Shown here in pieces: positions 25,893 to 34,641 of a stretch of 64,000 bases of DNA. The notes under the pieces were generated by a model that saw only the letters and a program-made list of their open reading frames with translations, did no database searches and was not told the DNA's origin. A program made the position numbers and the translations under genes. How positions within the stretch are numbered: the first letter of the stretch is position 1; the number at the start of each line of letters is the position of its first letter. The stretch is from Streptomyces stelliscabiei. Its GTDB lineage: Bacteria > Actinomycetota > Actinomycetes > Streptomycetales > Streptomycetaceae. Location of the stretch: assembly GCF_014873495.1 (NCBI RefSeq), contig NZ_JADBGF010000001.1:558001-622000 (forward strand). The letters run 5' to 3'.

Positions 25893-26492
25893 TCAGCGCA
25901 CTCGGTCGTAGACCACGGCGATCTCACCCAGATCGCCGGTCTCCTGATGGGCGAGCTTCCACTTCGAACTCGGCAGGCCGTCGTCGAACAGCCGCTGCCC
26001 ACCCCCGACGATCTCGGGGAAGATCATGAGGTACAGCCGGTCCAGCAGGTCTGCCGAGAGAAGCGCCTTGATGACGCTGGCGCTGCTGTTGACGAGGATG
26101 TCACCCTCGCCGGTGGTCTTGAGGTCGGCGACGACGCGCGCAGCGGGGGCGTTCACCACGCGGGTGTGTTCCCACGGTGTCTCGGACAGAGTGGTCGAGA
26201 AGACCACCTTTTCCGTGTCGACCAGCCACTTTGCATATCCACGATCACGCGGATCGGCGTTCTCGTCCACGGCGACCGATGGCCAGTACCCCAGGAATCC
26301 CTCAGCGTTGACCCTGCCGAGCAGCGCCGTCGTCGCGCCCTCATGGATGCGGGTGAGGTGGTTTCGCGCCACCTCGGTGGTCACGTACGGGGAGAACGCA
26401 CCGAAGTCGTTGGCCCCGCCGGGACCGTTGTAACGCCCGTCGAGGCTGAGAGTCAGGTTCGCGGTCACCCTGCGGCCGGTCGAGTTGGTCAT
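25893..26492 (-). CDS. Dihydrofolate reductase-family protein (RibD C-terminal domain-like)
   Basis: 199 residues. The opening TANLTLSLDGRYNGPGG and the late DLLDRLYLMIFPEIVGGGQRLFDDG are the two hallmark blocks of the RibD_C/dihydrofolate reductase-like reductases common in actinobacteria. It is an NADPH-dependent reductase of unknown substrate; true folate reduction is unlikely. Its ATG overlaps the stop of the upstream SRPBCC frame (ATGA), so the two are translationally coupled. Confidence 0.85.
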   Translation of the reverse strand: MTNSTGRRVTANLTLSLDGRYNGPGGANDFGAFSPYVTTEVARNHLTRIHEGATTALLGRVNAEGFLGYWPSVAVDENADPRDRGYAKWLVDTEKVVFSTTLSETPWEHTRVVNAPAARVVADLKTTGEGDILVNSSASVIKALLSADLLDRLYLMIFPEIVGGGQRLFDDGLPSSKWKLAHQETGDLGEIAVVYDRVR

Positions 26493-27019
26493 TTCGTACT
26501 CCTTGTATCGGCGCTGTCGGTGTTGTGCGGGTCTGCGGCGAGGGCCGCCTTGAGTTTGTCGAGGCTCTGGCCGAAGCCGATCTCGATGCCCGCGATGAAG
26601 TCGGCGGAGTCGACCGTGCTGTCAGTGATCCGCCAGTGGACGTCGAGGTCCGTGCCGGTATCGGTGGGCTGCAGACCAAGGTCGACGTGGGCAGTGAATG
26701 CGAGGCCCCCGTCGGGCAGCACGGGAGAGAGCCGGTAGCGAAGGCGCTCACCGGGGCGCACGTCCTCGACGATTCCCTCCGCGCGACCGACGACCAGGTC
26801 AGAGCCGTTGACGTCCTCGGCATCGCGGTACTCCTGGACGATCCGCCCACCCGCTCGCGCCTCGAAGACGAGCTCGGAGACGCGAAGGTCGTCCGGCGTC
26901 CACCAGCGGGCGAGTAGGGACGCCTCGGTGAGGTGGCGCCAGACCAGCTCGGGGCTCCCCGTCAGCGACCGGTGGAACCTGAAGAGGCGGCCGCATGCGT
27001 GCCGCTGAATGTGGACCAG
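26489..27019 (-). pseudogene. SRPBCC/AHSA1-domain protein without a usual start codon
   Basis: The frame encodes an AHSA1-type lipid-binding fold, with FHRSLTGSPELVWRHLTEASLLARWWTP at the start, then a SELVFEARAGGRIVQEYRD segment, and WRITDSTVDSADFIAGIEIG near the end. The frame is open only from a TGA just beyond 27040, and between there and the domain no in-frame ATG, GTG or TTG exists. The best candidate is a CTG at 27019-27017 without a ribosome-binding site. In related clusters an ArsR regulator precedes such a gene, overlapping it; here it is missing. A 5' deletion or frameshift has probably damaged this gene, although a rare start codon is possible. Confidence 0.6.
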
Positions 27020-27189
27020 AGCCCGGGAACGGACGTCACCCGCCCGTCAGCCGACGGCATGTGGCGCTCATGGCCTTTGCAAGCGTCCTCATCGTGTCCG
27101 GTCCAGCTGCGGTCCGGGTGAAGACGACGCGAGGCGCGGTGTCGACGGCGACAGCGGCGTGACACGAAGGGCGTGACGGACGAGAAGAG

Positions 27190-27726
27190 CTAATGGATCA
27201 GAGTATTCAACATAATGATCACTAGGCCGATCAACATGTCGAGGCCCCCTGCCCGGCACGAGGACGGCCATCCCTGTCCAGCCCTGCGGGCGGCCCAGGC
27301 GCCCAAGCCGAACAAGGCGACGGTGTTGAACAGCAGGGCCACGTCCACCGCAGTGGCCTCTGCCCACCACCCGGCTACCGCGGGGAGCAATACCCCCACC
27401 GTGGGCAGCACGGTGGCGACCAGGGGCCACTCGGCGAGCACCGACCGCAGTCTGCTGGAGGTGGCTGCCCCGTCGGCGGACGCGCGCTGGGCGATGACGT
27501 GCGCGTACCCATGAGCGGCACTGGACGCCAACGCGGTGATCAGTACCCACAACGCGTCCCCACCGGGATCGGCCTCCTCTCCCGTCGCGTCCAGCGCGGC
27601 CACCATGGCACTGGCCAGCACAAGTCCGTAGATGCCACTGAACAGCCACTGCTCCGGCGGCTGGCGCCGCAGGGTCTTGCGTGCTGCGACGCCCTCGGGG
27701 CGGACACGGTCGGCGCGGTCGGGCAT
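27190..27726 (-). CDS. Small integral membrane protein
   Basis: 178 residues. After a basic N-terminus there are four to five hydrophobic segments (around residues 30-45, 58-75, 100-125, 128-145 and 160-176), with a polar Ala/His loop containing HGYAHVIAQRAS. It resembles conserved actinobacterial membrane proteins of unknown function. The codon bias is normal for Streptomyces. No operon partner is evident. Confidence 0.6.
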   Translation of the reverse strand: MPDRADRVRPEGVAARKTLRRQPPEQWLFSGIYGLVLASAMVAALDATGEEADPGGDALWVLITALASSAAHGYAHVIAQRASADGAATSSRLRSVLAEWPLVATVLPTVGVLLPAVAGWWAEATAVDVALLFNTVALFGLGAWAARRAGQGWPSSCRAGGLDMLIGLVIIMLNTLIH

Positions 27727-28026
27727 CGCATCCCCTCGGAGGCGGGAAGAAGGCTGTTCCGCACATGCTCACCCGCGTGGCGACAGGGAACACGACACCA
27801 CGCGAGCGAGCACGACTGTTGTGCCCGAAGAGAGGCTGAGCCTGTCGGTGACGACGGCGTGGCGGCTGTTGAAACGGCACGGCTGGTCATGGCGCCCGCC
27901 CGCAGAGCGCTTGAACGCGACGAACACGCCGTCGAACTGTGGCAGAAGGATGTGTGGCCGAGAGTGAAAGCCTCGCGGCAACCCGCGGGGGCTGGATCAC
28001 CATGTGACGACATCACGGCACCAACG

Positions 28027-28794
28027 TCAGTAGGTACGCATCAAGTCGACCTGCTGCGCGGTGACGAACACGTCGGACCCGTTGTCCATGCCGTTCGCGA
28101 TGCGGCTGGCGATGGGGTGGAACCGGGATGCCTCGGTGATGGCGACGATGTAGCGCAGCAAACCGCGCGCCTGGGCAGTGCGGTCGGTGCCGCGGGTGCT
28201 GAGGTCCCTGAGGCTCTGCTCAAGGCTGGACTCGCTCAGGTCGACAGCGGTCAGCGACTGGTTGGCGACCCGGGCGAGGGCATCGTAGCCCTCCTTTCCG
28301 AGGAACCAGTTGTCGTCGGTGACGTCCCTCTTGCCGGGGACGTCGGAGACGAGGTTCAGGACGAAGTTGTGCGGGATGTCGTTGGAGAGGAACCGCACGA
28401 CGGAGAAGTCGCTGAGCCGCACGATCGCATGCAGCGTCGGGGAGGTGCCGCCACCGCTGATCACGATGTCGGCGAAACTCTGGGTCTCCGTTTCGTCCGT
28501 GATGACCACGTTCACCTCGGCGTCGACGTTGCTCATGGTGCGGTCGGCCGAGGTCTCCGCGAGGTTCCGCAGTCGGCCGACCATATTCAGATAGGCACCC
28601 GAGCCGTGGTTGATGTTCCAGTGCACCTGTGGGAAGTCGACCTGTTCCTTTCCGGCGGCGAGGGTCTCGGCGTTGATCGGCACATGGTCCGCCTCCGTCG
28701 ACCCGGATGTCTCGGCGCCTCCAGTGGGTAGCACCATCACCAGCAATCCGAGGAGCACGGACAAGGCGACCACGATCAGGACGCTGGTGGGCAT
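28027..28794 (-). CDS. Secreted ribosome-inactivating-protein-like (RIP, rRNA N-glycosylase fold) protein
   Basis: 255 residues, ATG preceded by GGAG. Residues 1-24 form a signal peptide or anchor. The rest follows the RIP (Shiga toxin A/ricin A) pattern: GAYLNMVGRLRNLAE near the start (Tyr68), a mid-domain strand block, LGKEGYDALARVANQSL with Tyr170 at the position of the second active-site tyrosine of ricin, an alternating Leu helix (SLEQSLRDLS), then LLRYIVAITEASRFHPIASRI holding the catalytic pair Glu221 and Arg224 (family motif E-A-x-R-F). Known enzymes remove one adenine from the sarcin-ricin loop of 23S/28S rRNA. A secreted form in a soil actinomycete would act on competitors or eukaryotic predators. 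The assignment rests on motif pattern; overall identity is probably low. Confidence 0.72.
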   Translation of the reverse strand: MPTSVLIVVALSVLLGLLVMVLPTGGAETSGSTEADHVPINAETLAAGKEQVDFPQVHWNINHGSGAYLNMVGRLRNLAETSADRTMSNVDAEVNVVITDETETQSFADIVISGGGTSPTLHAIVRLSDFSVVRFLSNDIPHNFVLNLVSDVPGKRDVTDDNWFLGKEGYDALARVANQSLTAVDLSESSLEQSLRDLSTRGTDRTAQARGLLRYIVAITEASRFHPIASRIANGMDNGSDVFVTAQQVDLMRTY

Positions 28795-29132
28795 GGTGTG
28801 CTCCGGGTTGTTCGACGCTCTGGGATGTCACTACCGACACTCACAACCGGAAGGTTGTTTGGCAGGCCTCCTTCGCCGCCGCATACAATTCCAGAGGCCG
28901 GGTCCTATACGGCTTTGTTCGTATATAAGCGTCGTTCCCTCACGCCGCACGACTCTGCCACTGCCTCTGCCTCTGCCTCACGGGCCTTCAGCCCCGGCGG
29001 CACGACCATGACGCGGCCGGAGGCGATGCCGACCTGGTGCAGGACGCCGCCGGCATACGGCGGCTGCCCGGTGACCTGTTCGACGCCCCGCCCGCCTCGT
29101 CGCATCGGCGGCTCAAGCCCTTGCCCGCGCGC
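28795..29132. other. Intergenic region upstream of the RIP-like gene
   Basis: About 340 bases, locally more AT-rich than most of the window (for example around 28880-28930). A TTGGCA/TACAAT pair with a 19-base spacer lies at 28859-28889 on the plus strand but leads into no gene. The promoter of the RIP-like gene should lie here on the minus strand; no clear elements were identified. Confidence 0.4.
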
Positions 29133-29618
29133 TCACCTCGCACGTTTCCGGAGTGGGCGGTGATGGCGTTCGTGGGACCACGTGGAGAGCGTCGTTGCCG
29201 TCGGGGCGGAAGCCGTCCTGCTGCCACAGGTCGAGCCACGCGCGCTCCGCGAGCAGCGGAAGGTGGGAGTCGTGCGCCCGGACGCCACCCACACCGCCGC
29301 CGGGCGGTACAGGATCCGCAGCCAGGGTCGGAATCCCAGCCAGAGCGCACCGCCGGCCAGCAGGAACAGCCACACCCTGAGCAGCGCCGTCGAGTCGCTC
29401 CAGGAGGCGATCGGAGCAAGCAGCATTGGGACCCCGCGGGTACGCGGGGCGCTGAACGGGGTTGCGGGACCGTACGATCCGAAGCGGCCGGCGTACACGA
29501 TCTCGTCCCAGCCGAGCGGCAGCGTGAGCGGTACGAGGACGGCCGACAGCAGACAGAACCCGCCGACCACGATCCACAGCATCCGCTGTGCCGAGGCCGC
29601 TGTGCGGTCCGCGTTCAT
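29133..29618 (-). pseudogene. N-terminal remnant of a polytopic GT-C-type glycosyltransferase
   Basis: From ATG 29618 the frame encodes a cytoplasmic start, a first membrane helix (MLWIVVGGFCLLSAVLVPLT), the acidic loop LPLGWDEIVYAGRFG typical of GT-C mannosyltransferase-like proteins, and a second helix (VWLFLLAGGALWLGF). It then loses the frame. Protein-like sequence (ERAWLDLWQQDGFRPDGND) continues in another frame. Most of the expected helices are gone. Confidence 0.55.
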
Positions 29619-29659
29619 CCGACCCGGCCCGGCTTGCGCCGCCCGCGGCACAAGCCGGG

Positions 29660-30055
29660 CCGCGGGCGAGGATGCCTGCCGTGGCGGCGAGCACGGTGGC
29701 ACGGTCACGCCAGTCGGCCGGGGCCGGGCGGTGGAGGAGCGGACCGCCCGGCCCACTCCTCCACGAGTGTGCTGAACAGGCACTCGTAGCGGTCGGCGAT
29801 GCCATCCGGGGTGAATCGTTTCGCCGCACTGGCTCGGGGCGGCCCTGCCGATCTCCGCACGCCGTCCGTCGTCCCGCATCAGTGCCACCAGCGCGTCGGC
29901 CACGCCCCGGGTGCTGTCGCGCAGGACGAAACAGCCGTCCACACCGTGGCGAATGATCTCGCCGGGCCCGTGGGGGCAGTCGGTGCTCACCACGGGCAGG
30001 CCGAGGCGCATGGCCTCCACGATCGTCGTTCCGAACGACTCGTGCGGAGCTGGCC
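29660..30055 (-). pseudogene. C-terminal remnant of a family-4 glycosyltransferase, frameshifted
   Basis: ESFGTTIVEAMRLGLPVVSTDCPHGP is the E-x7-E nucleotide-sugar motif of GT4 glycosyltransferases. It continues through DGCFVLRDSTRGVADALVALMRDD. Near 29835 the similarity jumps to another frame (RFTPDGIADRYECLFSTLVEEW). The N-terminal Rossmann domain is absent. Confidence 0.65.
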
Positions 30056-30369
30056 GTGTGCGTTCCTCTTCCTGGTCATCGAGGTCGTCATCGCTGCGCG
30101 ATCGACGACAGCGCCGCGGGCATCGTCCTGCTGGACCAGGTCGCCGAGAGCACACCGGCGACACCGTCCGCGAAAGCCTTGGTCGACCGGGGCCGCCGGG
30201 GGTCGTCGGCCAAGGCGCCGGCCTTGGCCTTGACGTCGAGATCGCGCCGCCTCCGCGAGCCCACTGGCGAACATCACAGCCGGAACGGGTTCTCGCCCGG
30301 GGAGGACGAAAAGTACCTTGGAGCGCTGATCATCAGCGCGTTTTGACCGTAGGTGAAAGAGGCTTCGCG
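30056..30369. other. Intergenic region before the STAND ATPase gene
   Basis: About 310 bases without a recognisable gene. The upstream part is probably further debris of the glycosyltransferase locus. AAAGAGG about 8 bases before ATG 30370 is the ribosome-binding site of the next gene. Confidence 0.4.
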
Positions 30370-33300
30370 ATGGGACGTCCCGAACTACCGGTCGACCCGG
30401 CGGCCGGTCCCGTGCAGCGACTGGCCCACGATCTTCGGGAACTGCGCTGCTCGGCGGGGGGCGTGTCGTACCGGACCATGGCGAAGAAGGCCGGCTTCTC
30501 GGTGACGACCCTGGCGAAAGCGGCGAGCGGCGAGCGACTGCCGTCCTTGGCCGTGCTCCAGGCGTACGTCCGGGCATGCGGGGAGGACCCCGCTCCGTGG
30601 GAGGCACGGTGGGCGGAGGCGGAGGCCGAGGCGCTGGCCCGGGAGGGGAAGCGGGAGGATGACGACGTCGCACCGCCCTACCGTGGTCTCGCGCGTTTCG
30701 AGCCTGACGACCGTGAGCTGTTCTTCGGCCGGGACCGCATGGTCGACGAGCTGAGCGAGCTGGGGTGCGGGTCCCCGTTCGCCGTGGTGTTCGGGGCATC
30801 CGGCAGCGGCAAGTCCTCCCTGCTGCGGGCCGGTCTGATTCCCCTGTTGCGGGAGAAGGCCGCGCAGCAGGGACGTGGGGCGGTGCTTCGGATCCTCACT
30901 CCGGGAGCCCGGCCCGCCACCACCTACGGGCACCTGCTGGCGCCCAAGGCCGACGATCCGGAGAGCTGGGTGGTGGTGGATCAGTTCGAGGAGGTCTTCA
31001 CCCTCTGCCGCGAACGCGCCGAGCGGGACCGCTTCCTGGACCTTCTGCTCGCCGCGCGCGACCCGGGAAGCCGACTGCGCGTGCTCATCGCCGTACGGTC
31101 CGACTTCTATGCGCGGTGCGCCGAGCACCCGCGACTGGCGGAGGCGCTGCACGGGAGCGGGCTCCTGGTCAGGTCCATGACCGGCGACGAACTGCGCGAA
31201 GCGGTGGTCGGTCCCGCGCAGGCGGCCGGGCTCATCGTGGAGCGGACGCTGACCGCACGGATCGTCGAGGATGTTCTCGACGAGCCCGGTGGGCTGCCGA
31301 TGCTGTCCCACGCCCTGTTGGAGACCTGGCGGCGGCGCAAGGGACGGATGCTGACCCTGGCCGCGTACGAAGCGGCCGGCGGGGTGCGCGGCGCGATCGC
31401 GGTGAGCGCCGAGGAGGCGTACGGGGAACTCTCACCCGCGCAGGCGCACGCCGCCCGGCACCTGCTCCTGCGGATGGTCGAGCCCGGCCAGGGCAATTCC
31501 GACACGCGCCGCCCGCTCAGCTGGGAGGAAATGGCCGGGTGGGAGGACCCCGAAGTACGCGCCGTCACCCGGCGGCTGACCCAGGCGCGGCTGCTGATCA
31601 CCGACGACGACGGAGTGCAGCTCGCCCACGAGGCGCTCATCACGTGCTGGCCGCGGCTGCGCGAGTGGATCGAAGCGGACCGGGAGCGGCTGCGCCACCA
31701 CCGGCAGCTGACCGACGCCGCCCGCACCTGGCTGGAGCACGACCGCGACCCGGGCACTCTCTACCGGGGCACCCGCCTGGCGCGGGCCGAGGAACTGTTC
31801 GCGGGCGACGACCGCGGGTACGACGGTCTGACGTCCGCGGAGACAGCCTTCCTGGTCACCGCGGCGGAGCAGCGTGCGACGGAGGAGCGGGCCGCCACCC
31901 GGGCCCGGCGCCGGAGCCGTACACTCACGGCCTCGCTGTGCGCCGTGCTGGCGGTGGCCCTGGTCGTCGGCCTGACCGCCGTGCGACTGCGTCAGGACAG
32001 CGAGAAGCAGACCACCGACACGGCGGCCCGCCGGGTGGCCGCGGTCGCCGAGGCGCTGCGGACCACCGACCCGCGCACCGCGATGCTGCTCGGCGTCGCC
32101 GCATGGCGCATGTCCCCGCTGCCGGAGTCCCGCCGAGCCGTGCTGGGGGCGCTGGCCCAGCCCGAACTGGACACCTTCACCGACCCGGCGCCCGGTGACC
32201 AACCGAACCGGTACCTCGACAGCTCCGGGCGCACTCTGCTCAGCATCGGCGACAACACCTGGCGGACGTGGGATGTGAGCACCCACCGCCGTATCGCCTC
32301 GGGTCCGGTACCGCACGGGGCGATACTGGGCGCGGGTCCGGGCGGCCGGGTGCTCGTCATCCGGACCGCACAGCAGACCCAGCGGCTGTGGGACACCCGA
32401 ACGAGGCGCTGGATCGGGGGTCCCCTGCCGTTCTGGGACACCGTGCGCTTCGGGGCGAGTGGCCGCAATTACCTGGTGAGGAGCCCGGACGACAACCGGG
32501 CTGGGCTGTATTCCGTTGCCGACGGCCATCTGATCTTCCGGACCCCGTCGACCGGCGAGGACGTCGCCGCCGCAGCGGCCGACGACGGGCTGCTGGCCGT
32601 CTGCCCGCGCGGCCGGACCCCGCAGGTCTGGGACACCTCCGCGCGCAGCGTCCGGCCCGGTGCCTGGACGAGCGTGCGCGGCCTCTGTGGTGGTGACCGC
32701 ACCCTCCTCGCCTTCACCGGCGGCAGGCTCCTCGGTCTCGCCGGGGACCGGGTGCGGGTATGGGACACCGCGTCGGGACGAAAGCTCGCCGACGTCGTCC
32801 ACCCGGGTGTCGTTACCGCTGCCGTGAGCGCGGACGGCTCGTTTCTGGCGACCGGCGGCGGCCAGGAGATCAGAGTGTGGCGTATGCCCAACCGCGGCGT
32901 CCCCGTTTTCCGGCACTCCTTGGACAACGAGTCGCTCTCCCGTCTCGCCTGGGACTCCTCGCGGCCGCTGCTGCGGTACTTCGAAGGGGGCACGGTCCAC
33001 ACCCTCGACCTCACCACGACGCTCACCCGCGCCTGGCGCAAGAGTCCGCTCGCCGGGGTCCGGCTCAGCCCCGACGGCAGGACGCTCGCCACCGCCGAAC
33101 GTATTGGTGAACGCTACGTCGTCCAGCTGCGGAACACGCACGACGGCCGTCTGCTGCGCACCCTGCCGACCCCGTCACTTCCCGCCTTCAGCACCGGCAC
33201 AGCGACGGTCCCCGCAGAGGTCACCGAGCCTTTGCTGTCCTTCAGCCCCGACGGCGGCACGTTCGCGTACGGAGTCTCCGTCCCTCTCGGGGACACGACG

Positions 33301-34098
33301 TCTCAACGTCTGACGGTGTGGGACGTGGCCGCCGGACACGTGAAGACCACTGTGGACGCGGCGACGGCGTCCGCGACACCTACGGACGCGATCGCCCTGG
33401 GACCGGGCGGTCGTTCGCTCCTCACCGCACATTCGACCGAAGGCGGCTTCGTCAACGAGATATGGGACACCACGCGGCAGCGGAGGACGGCGCTCCTCCC
33501 CGGCCCGGGCGGCGATCATCTGGCCGTCAGCCGGGACGGCGGGCTCCTCGTGACCGACAACCGCGTCGTCCGAGCGGGCCGGTCCCACACCCATGACCTC
33601 GTCCAGCACGACGGCATCGGAGCCATCGCCTTCGCTCCCGACGGCTCCCGCCTCGCGGCGGGCGACTGGACAGGGCGGGTGGCCCTCTGGGACGGCAGCC
33701 TCCGGCACCGAGCGGGCATCCTCAGGAACGTCTTCCCGGGGCCCGTCAATCAGTCGTCCGACTCAGCCGAGGTGATCACGGCTCTCGCCTTCAGTCCGGA
33801 CGGCGGCACGCTCGCCGTGGGCGGCAACGCGGGCACCGTCCAACTCTGGGACATCGCGACCCAGCAACCTCTCGGCCCTTCTGTGCCCACCTCGGGTGAG
33901 AGCATCGACACGCTCGCCTTCAGCCCGGACAGCACCATGCTGTACGCGGGCGGCAACTACGTCCCGCTCCAGCGGTACGTGGTGGATCCGGACCAGGCGG
34001 TATCCCTTGTCTGCTCCCGCGCCGGGAACAGGGAACTGACCCGGGCGCAGTGGCGCACCTACGTTCCGGACCGGCCGTACCGGCGGGTCTGCACCTGA
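30370..34098 (+). CDS. HTH - STAND-type NTPase - transmembrane - WD40 propeller protein
   Basis: 1242 residues from ATG 30370. Order of parts: a Cro/Xre-like helix-turn-helix (about 15-75: SYRTMAKKAGFSVTTLAKAASGERLPSL); an nSTAND1-type ATPase (about 100-500) opening YRGLARFEPDDRELFFGR, with Walker A GASGSGKS at 142-149, Walker B VVVDQFEEVF and DEPGGLPMLSHALLETW; a single membrane helix near 515-545 after an Arg-rich stretch; then at least eight WD40-like repeats (LAFSPDGGTLAVGGNAGTVQLWD is the clearest) forming one or two propellers. STAND proteins are ligand-gated oligomeric switches: the propeller senses and the ATPase relays. Here the N-terminal module would be a DNA- or protein-binding output. 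Such genes are frequent in Streptomyces, with unknown triggers; phage sensing and developmental signalling are both possible. Confidence 0.9.
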   Translation: MGRPELPVDPAAGPVQRLAHDLRELRCSAGGVSYRTMAKKAGFSVTTLAKAASGERLPSLAVLQAYVRACGEDPAPWEARWAEAEAEALAREGKREDDDVAPPYRGLARFEPDDRELFFGRDRMVDELSELGCGSPFAVVFGASGSGKSSLLRAGLIPLLREKAAQQGRGAVLRILTPGARPATTYGHLLAPKADDPESWVVVDQFEEVFTLCRERAERDRFLDLLLAARDPGSRLRVLIAVRSDFYARCAEHPRLAEALHGSGLLVRSMTGDELREAVVGPAQAAGLIVERTLTARIVEDVLDEPGGLPMLSHALLETWRRRKGRMLTLAAYEAAGGVRGAIAVSAEEAYGELSPAQAHAARHLLLRMVEPGQGNSDTRRPLSWEEMAGWEDPEVRAVTRRLTQARLLITDDDGVQLAHEALITCWPRLREWIEADRERLRHHRQLTDAARTWLEHDRDPGTLYRGTRLARAEELFAGDDRGYDGLTSAETAFLVTAAEQRATEERAATRARRRSRTLTASLCAVLAVALVVGLTAVRLRQDSEKQTTDTAARRVAAVAEALRTTDPRTAMLLGVAAWRMSPLPESRRAVLGALAQPELDTFTDPAPGDQPNRYLDSSGRTLLSIGDNTWRTWDVSTHRRIASGPVPHGAILGAGPGGRVLVIRTAQQTQRLWDTRTRRWIGGPLPFWDTVRFGASGRNYLVRSPDDNRAGLYSVADGHLIFRTPSTGEDVAAAAADDGLLAVCPRGRTPQVWDTSARSVRPGAWTSVRGLCGGDRTLLAFTGGRLLGLAGDRVRVWDTASGRKLADVVHPGVVTAAVSADGSFLATGGGQEIRVWRMPNRGVPVFRHSLDNESLSRLAWDSSRPLLRYFEGGTVHTLDLTTTLTRAWRKSPLAGVRLSPDGRTLATAERIGERYVVQLRNTHDGRLLRTLPTPSLPAFSTGTATVPAEVTEPLLSFSPDGGTFAYGVSVPLGDTTSQRLTVWDVAAGHVKTTVDAATASATPTDAIALGPGGRSLLTAHSTEGGFVNEIWDTTRQRRTALLPGPGGDHLAVSRDGGLLVTDNRVVRAGRSHTHDLVQHDGIGAIAFAPDGSRLAAGDWTGRVALWDGSLRHRAGILRNVFPGPVNQSSDSAEVITALAFSPDGGTLAVGGNAGTVQLWDIATQQPLGPSVPTSGESIDTLAFSPDSTMLYAGGNYVPLQRYVVDPDQAVSLVCSRAGNRELTRAQWRTYVPDRPYRRVCT

Positions 34099-34154
34099 CC
34101 GTCTCCCGGAATCATGGAAGCGGCCGAGTCGTTCCTCCTCCTCGCCCATGACTC

Positions 34155-34367
34155 CTACCTGCCCGTCATCCTGCCGTCCGAGTTCACCACCGGCGTGTTG
34201 ATCCGCACGCCCGTGCAGCTCTCGCCCAGGTAGTACCAGAAGTCGTGGCCGTGCTTGCGCCTGCCGTGGTGGACCTCGGTCCTGCCCTCCTGCGATATCT
34301 CAGGCCTGCCCAGTGCGCGCACGAAGCACGTCGTGGGCAACTCCCGAAGGACGCATGTGTCCTCCAT
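34155..34367 (-). CDS. Possible small hypothetical protein
   Basis: A 70-codon frame from ATG 34367, rich in Cys, His and Arg (RRKHGHDFWYYLGESCTGVRI). I do not recognise it. There is no convincing ribosome-binding site. It could be a remnant. A seven-base tandem repeat follows on the other side (about 34450-34500). Confidence 0.25.
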   Translation of the reverse strand: MEDTCVLRELPTTCFVRALGRPEISQEGRTEVHHGRRKHGHDFWYYLGESCTGVRINTPVVNSDGRMTGR

Positions 34368-34449
34368 GGACGAGCGGGCCCTGCTGTGCCAGGTCGTGTC
34401 CGGCCCGCCTACCAGCAGGCATGGCACGTCCGACGGGGAAACGATCCGG

Positions 34450-34500
34450 CGCACTGCGGGCTGCGCACTGCGGGCTGCGGGCTGCGGGCTGCGGGCTGCG
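34450..34500. repeat. CTGCGGG-type heptamer repeats
   Basis: The unit GGGCTGC/CTGCGGG recurs about six times, with GCGCACTGCG variants at the left end. It is noncoding as far as can be judged and lies in the 540-base gap between the STAND and nitrilase genes. Confidence 0.75.
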
Positions 34501-34641
34501 CCGGGCCGTGGTGACGTGCAGGCGGAAACAACCGCCGATCCCGGGGACCAGCACGAACTGACGCCCTCTCGCACTTGCCGTGCCTGAACTTGCGGTCAGG
34601 CGTCCCGGGAGGGTGTCCTTTCACGCTTCTGCTGGTGTCGG

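Noticed and set aside
24539..26002. A 487-codon minus-strand frame opposite the beta-propeller gene
   Set aside because: The plus strand carries a Tat signal, ribosome-binding site and terminator; the minus frame is compositionally a shadow.
29133..30164. A single 343-codon minus-strand gene joining glycosyltransferase and membrane segments
   Set aside because: The two parts belong to different families, each is truncated, and the similarity of each continues in other frames, so this is two adjacent pseudogenes.
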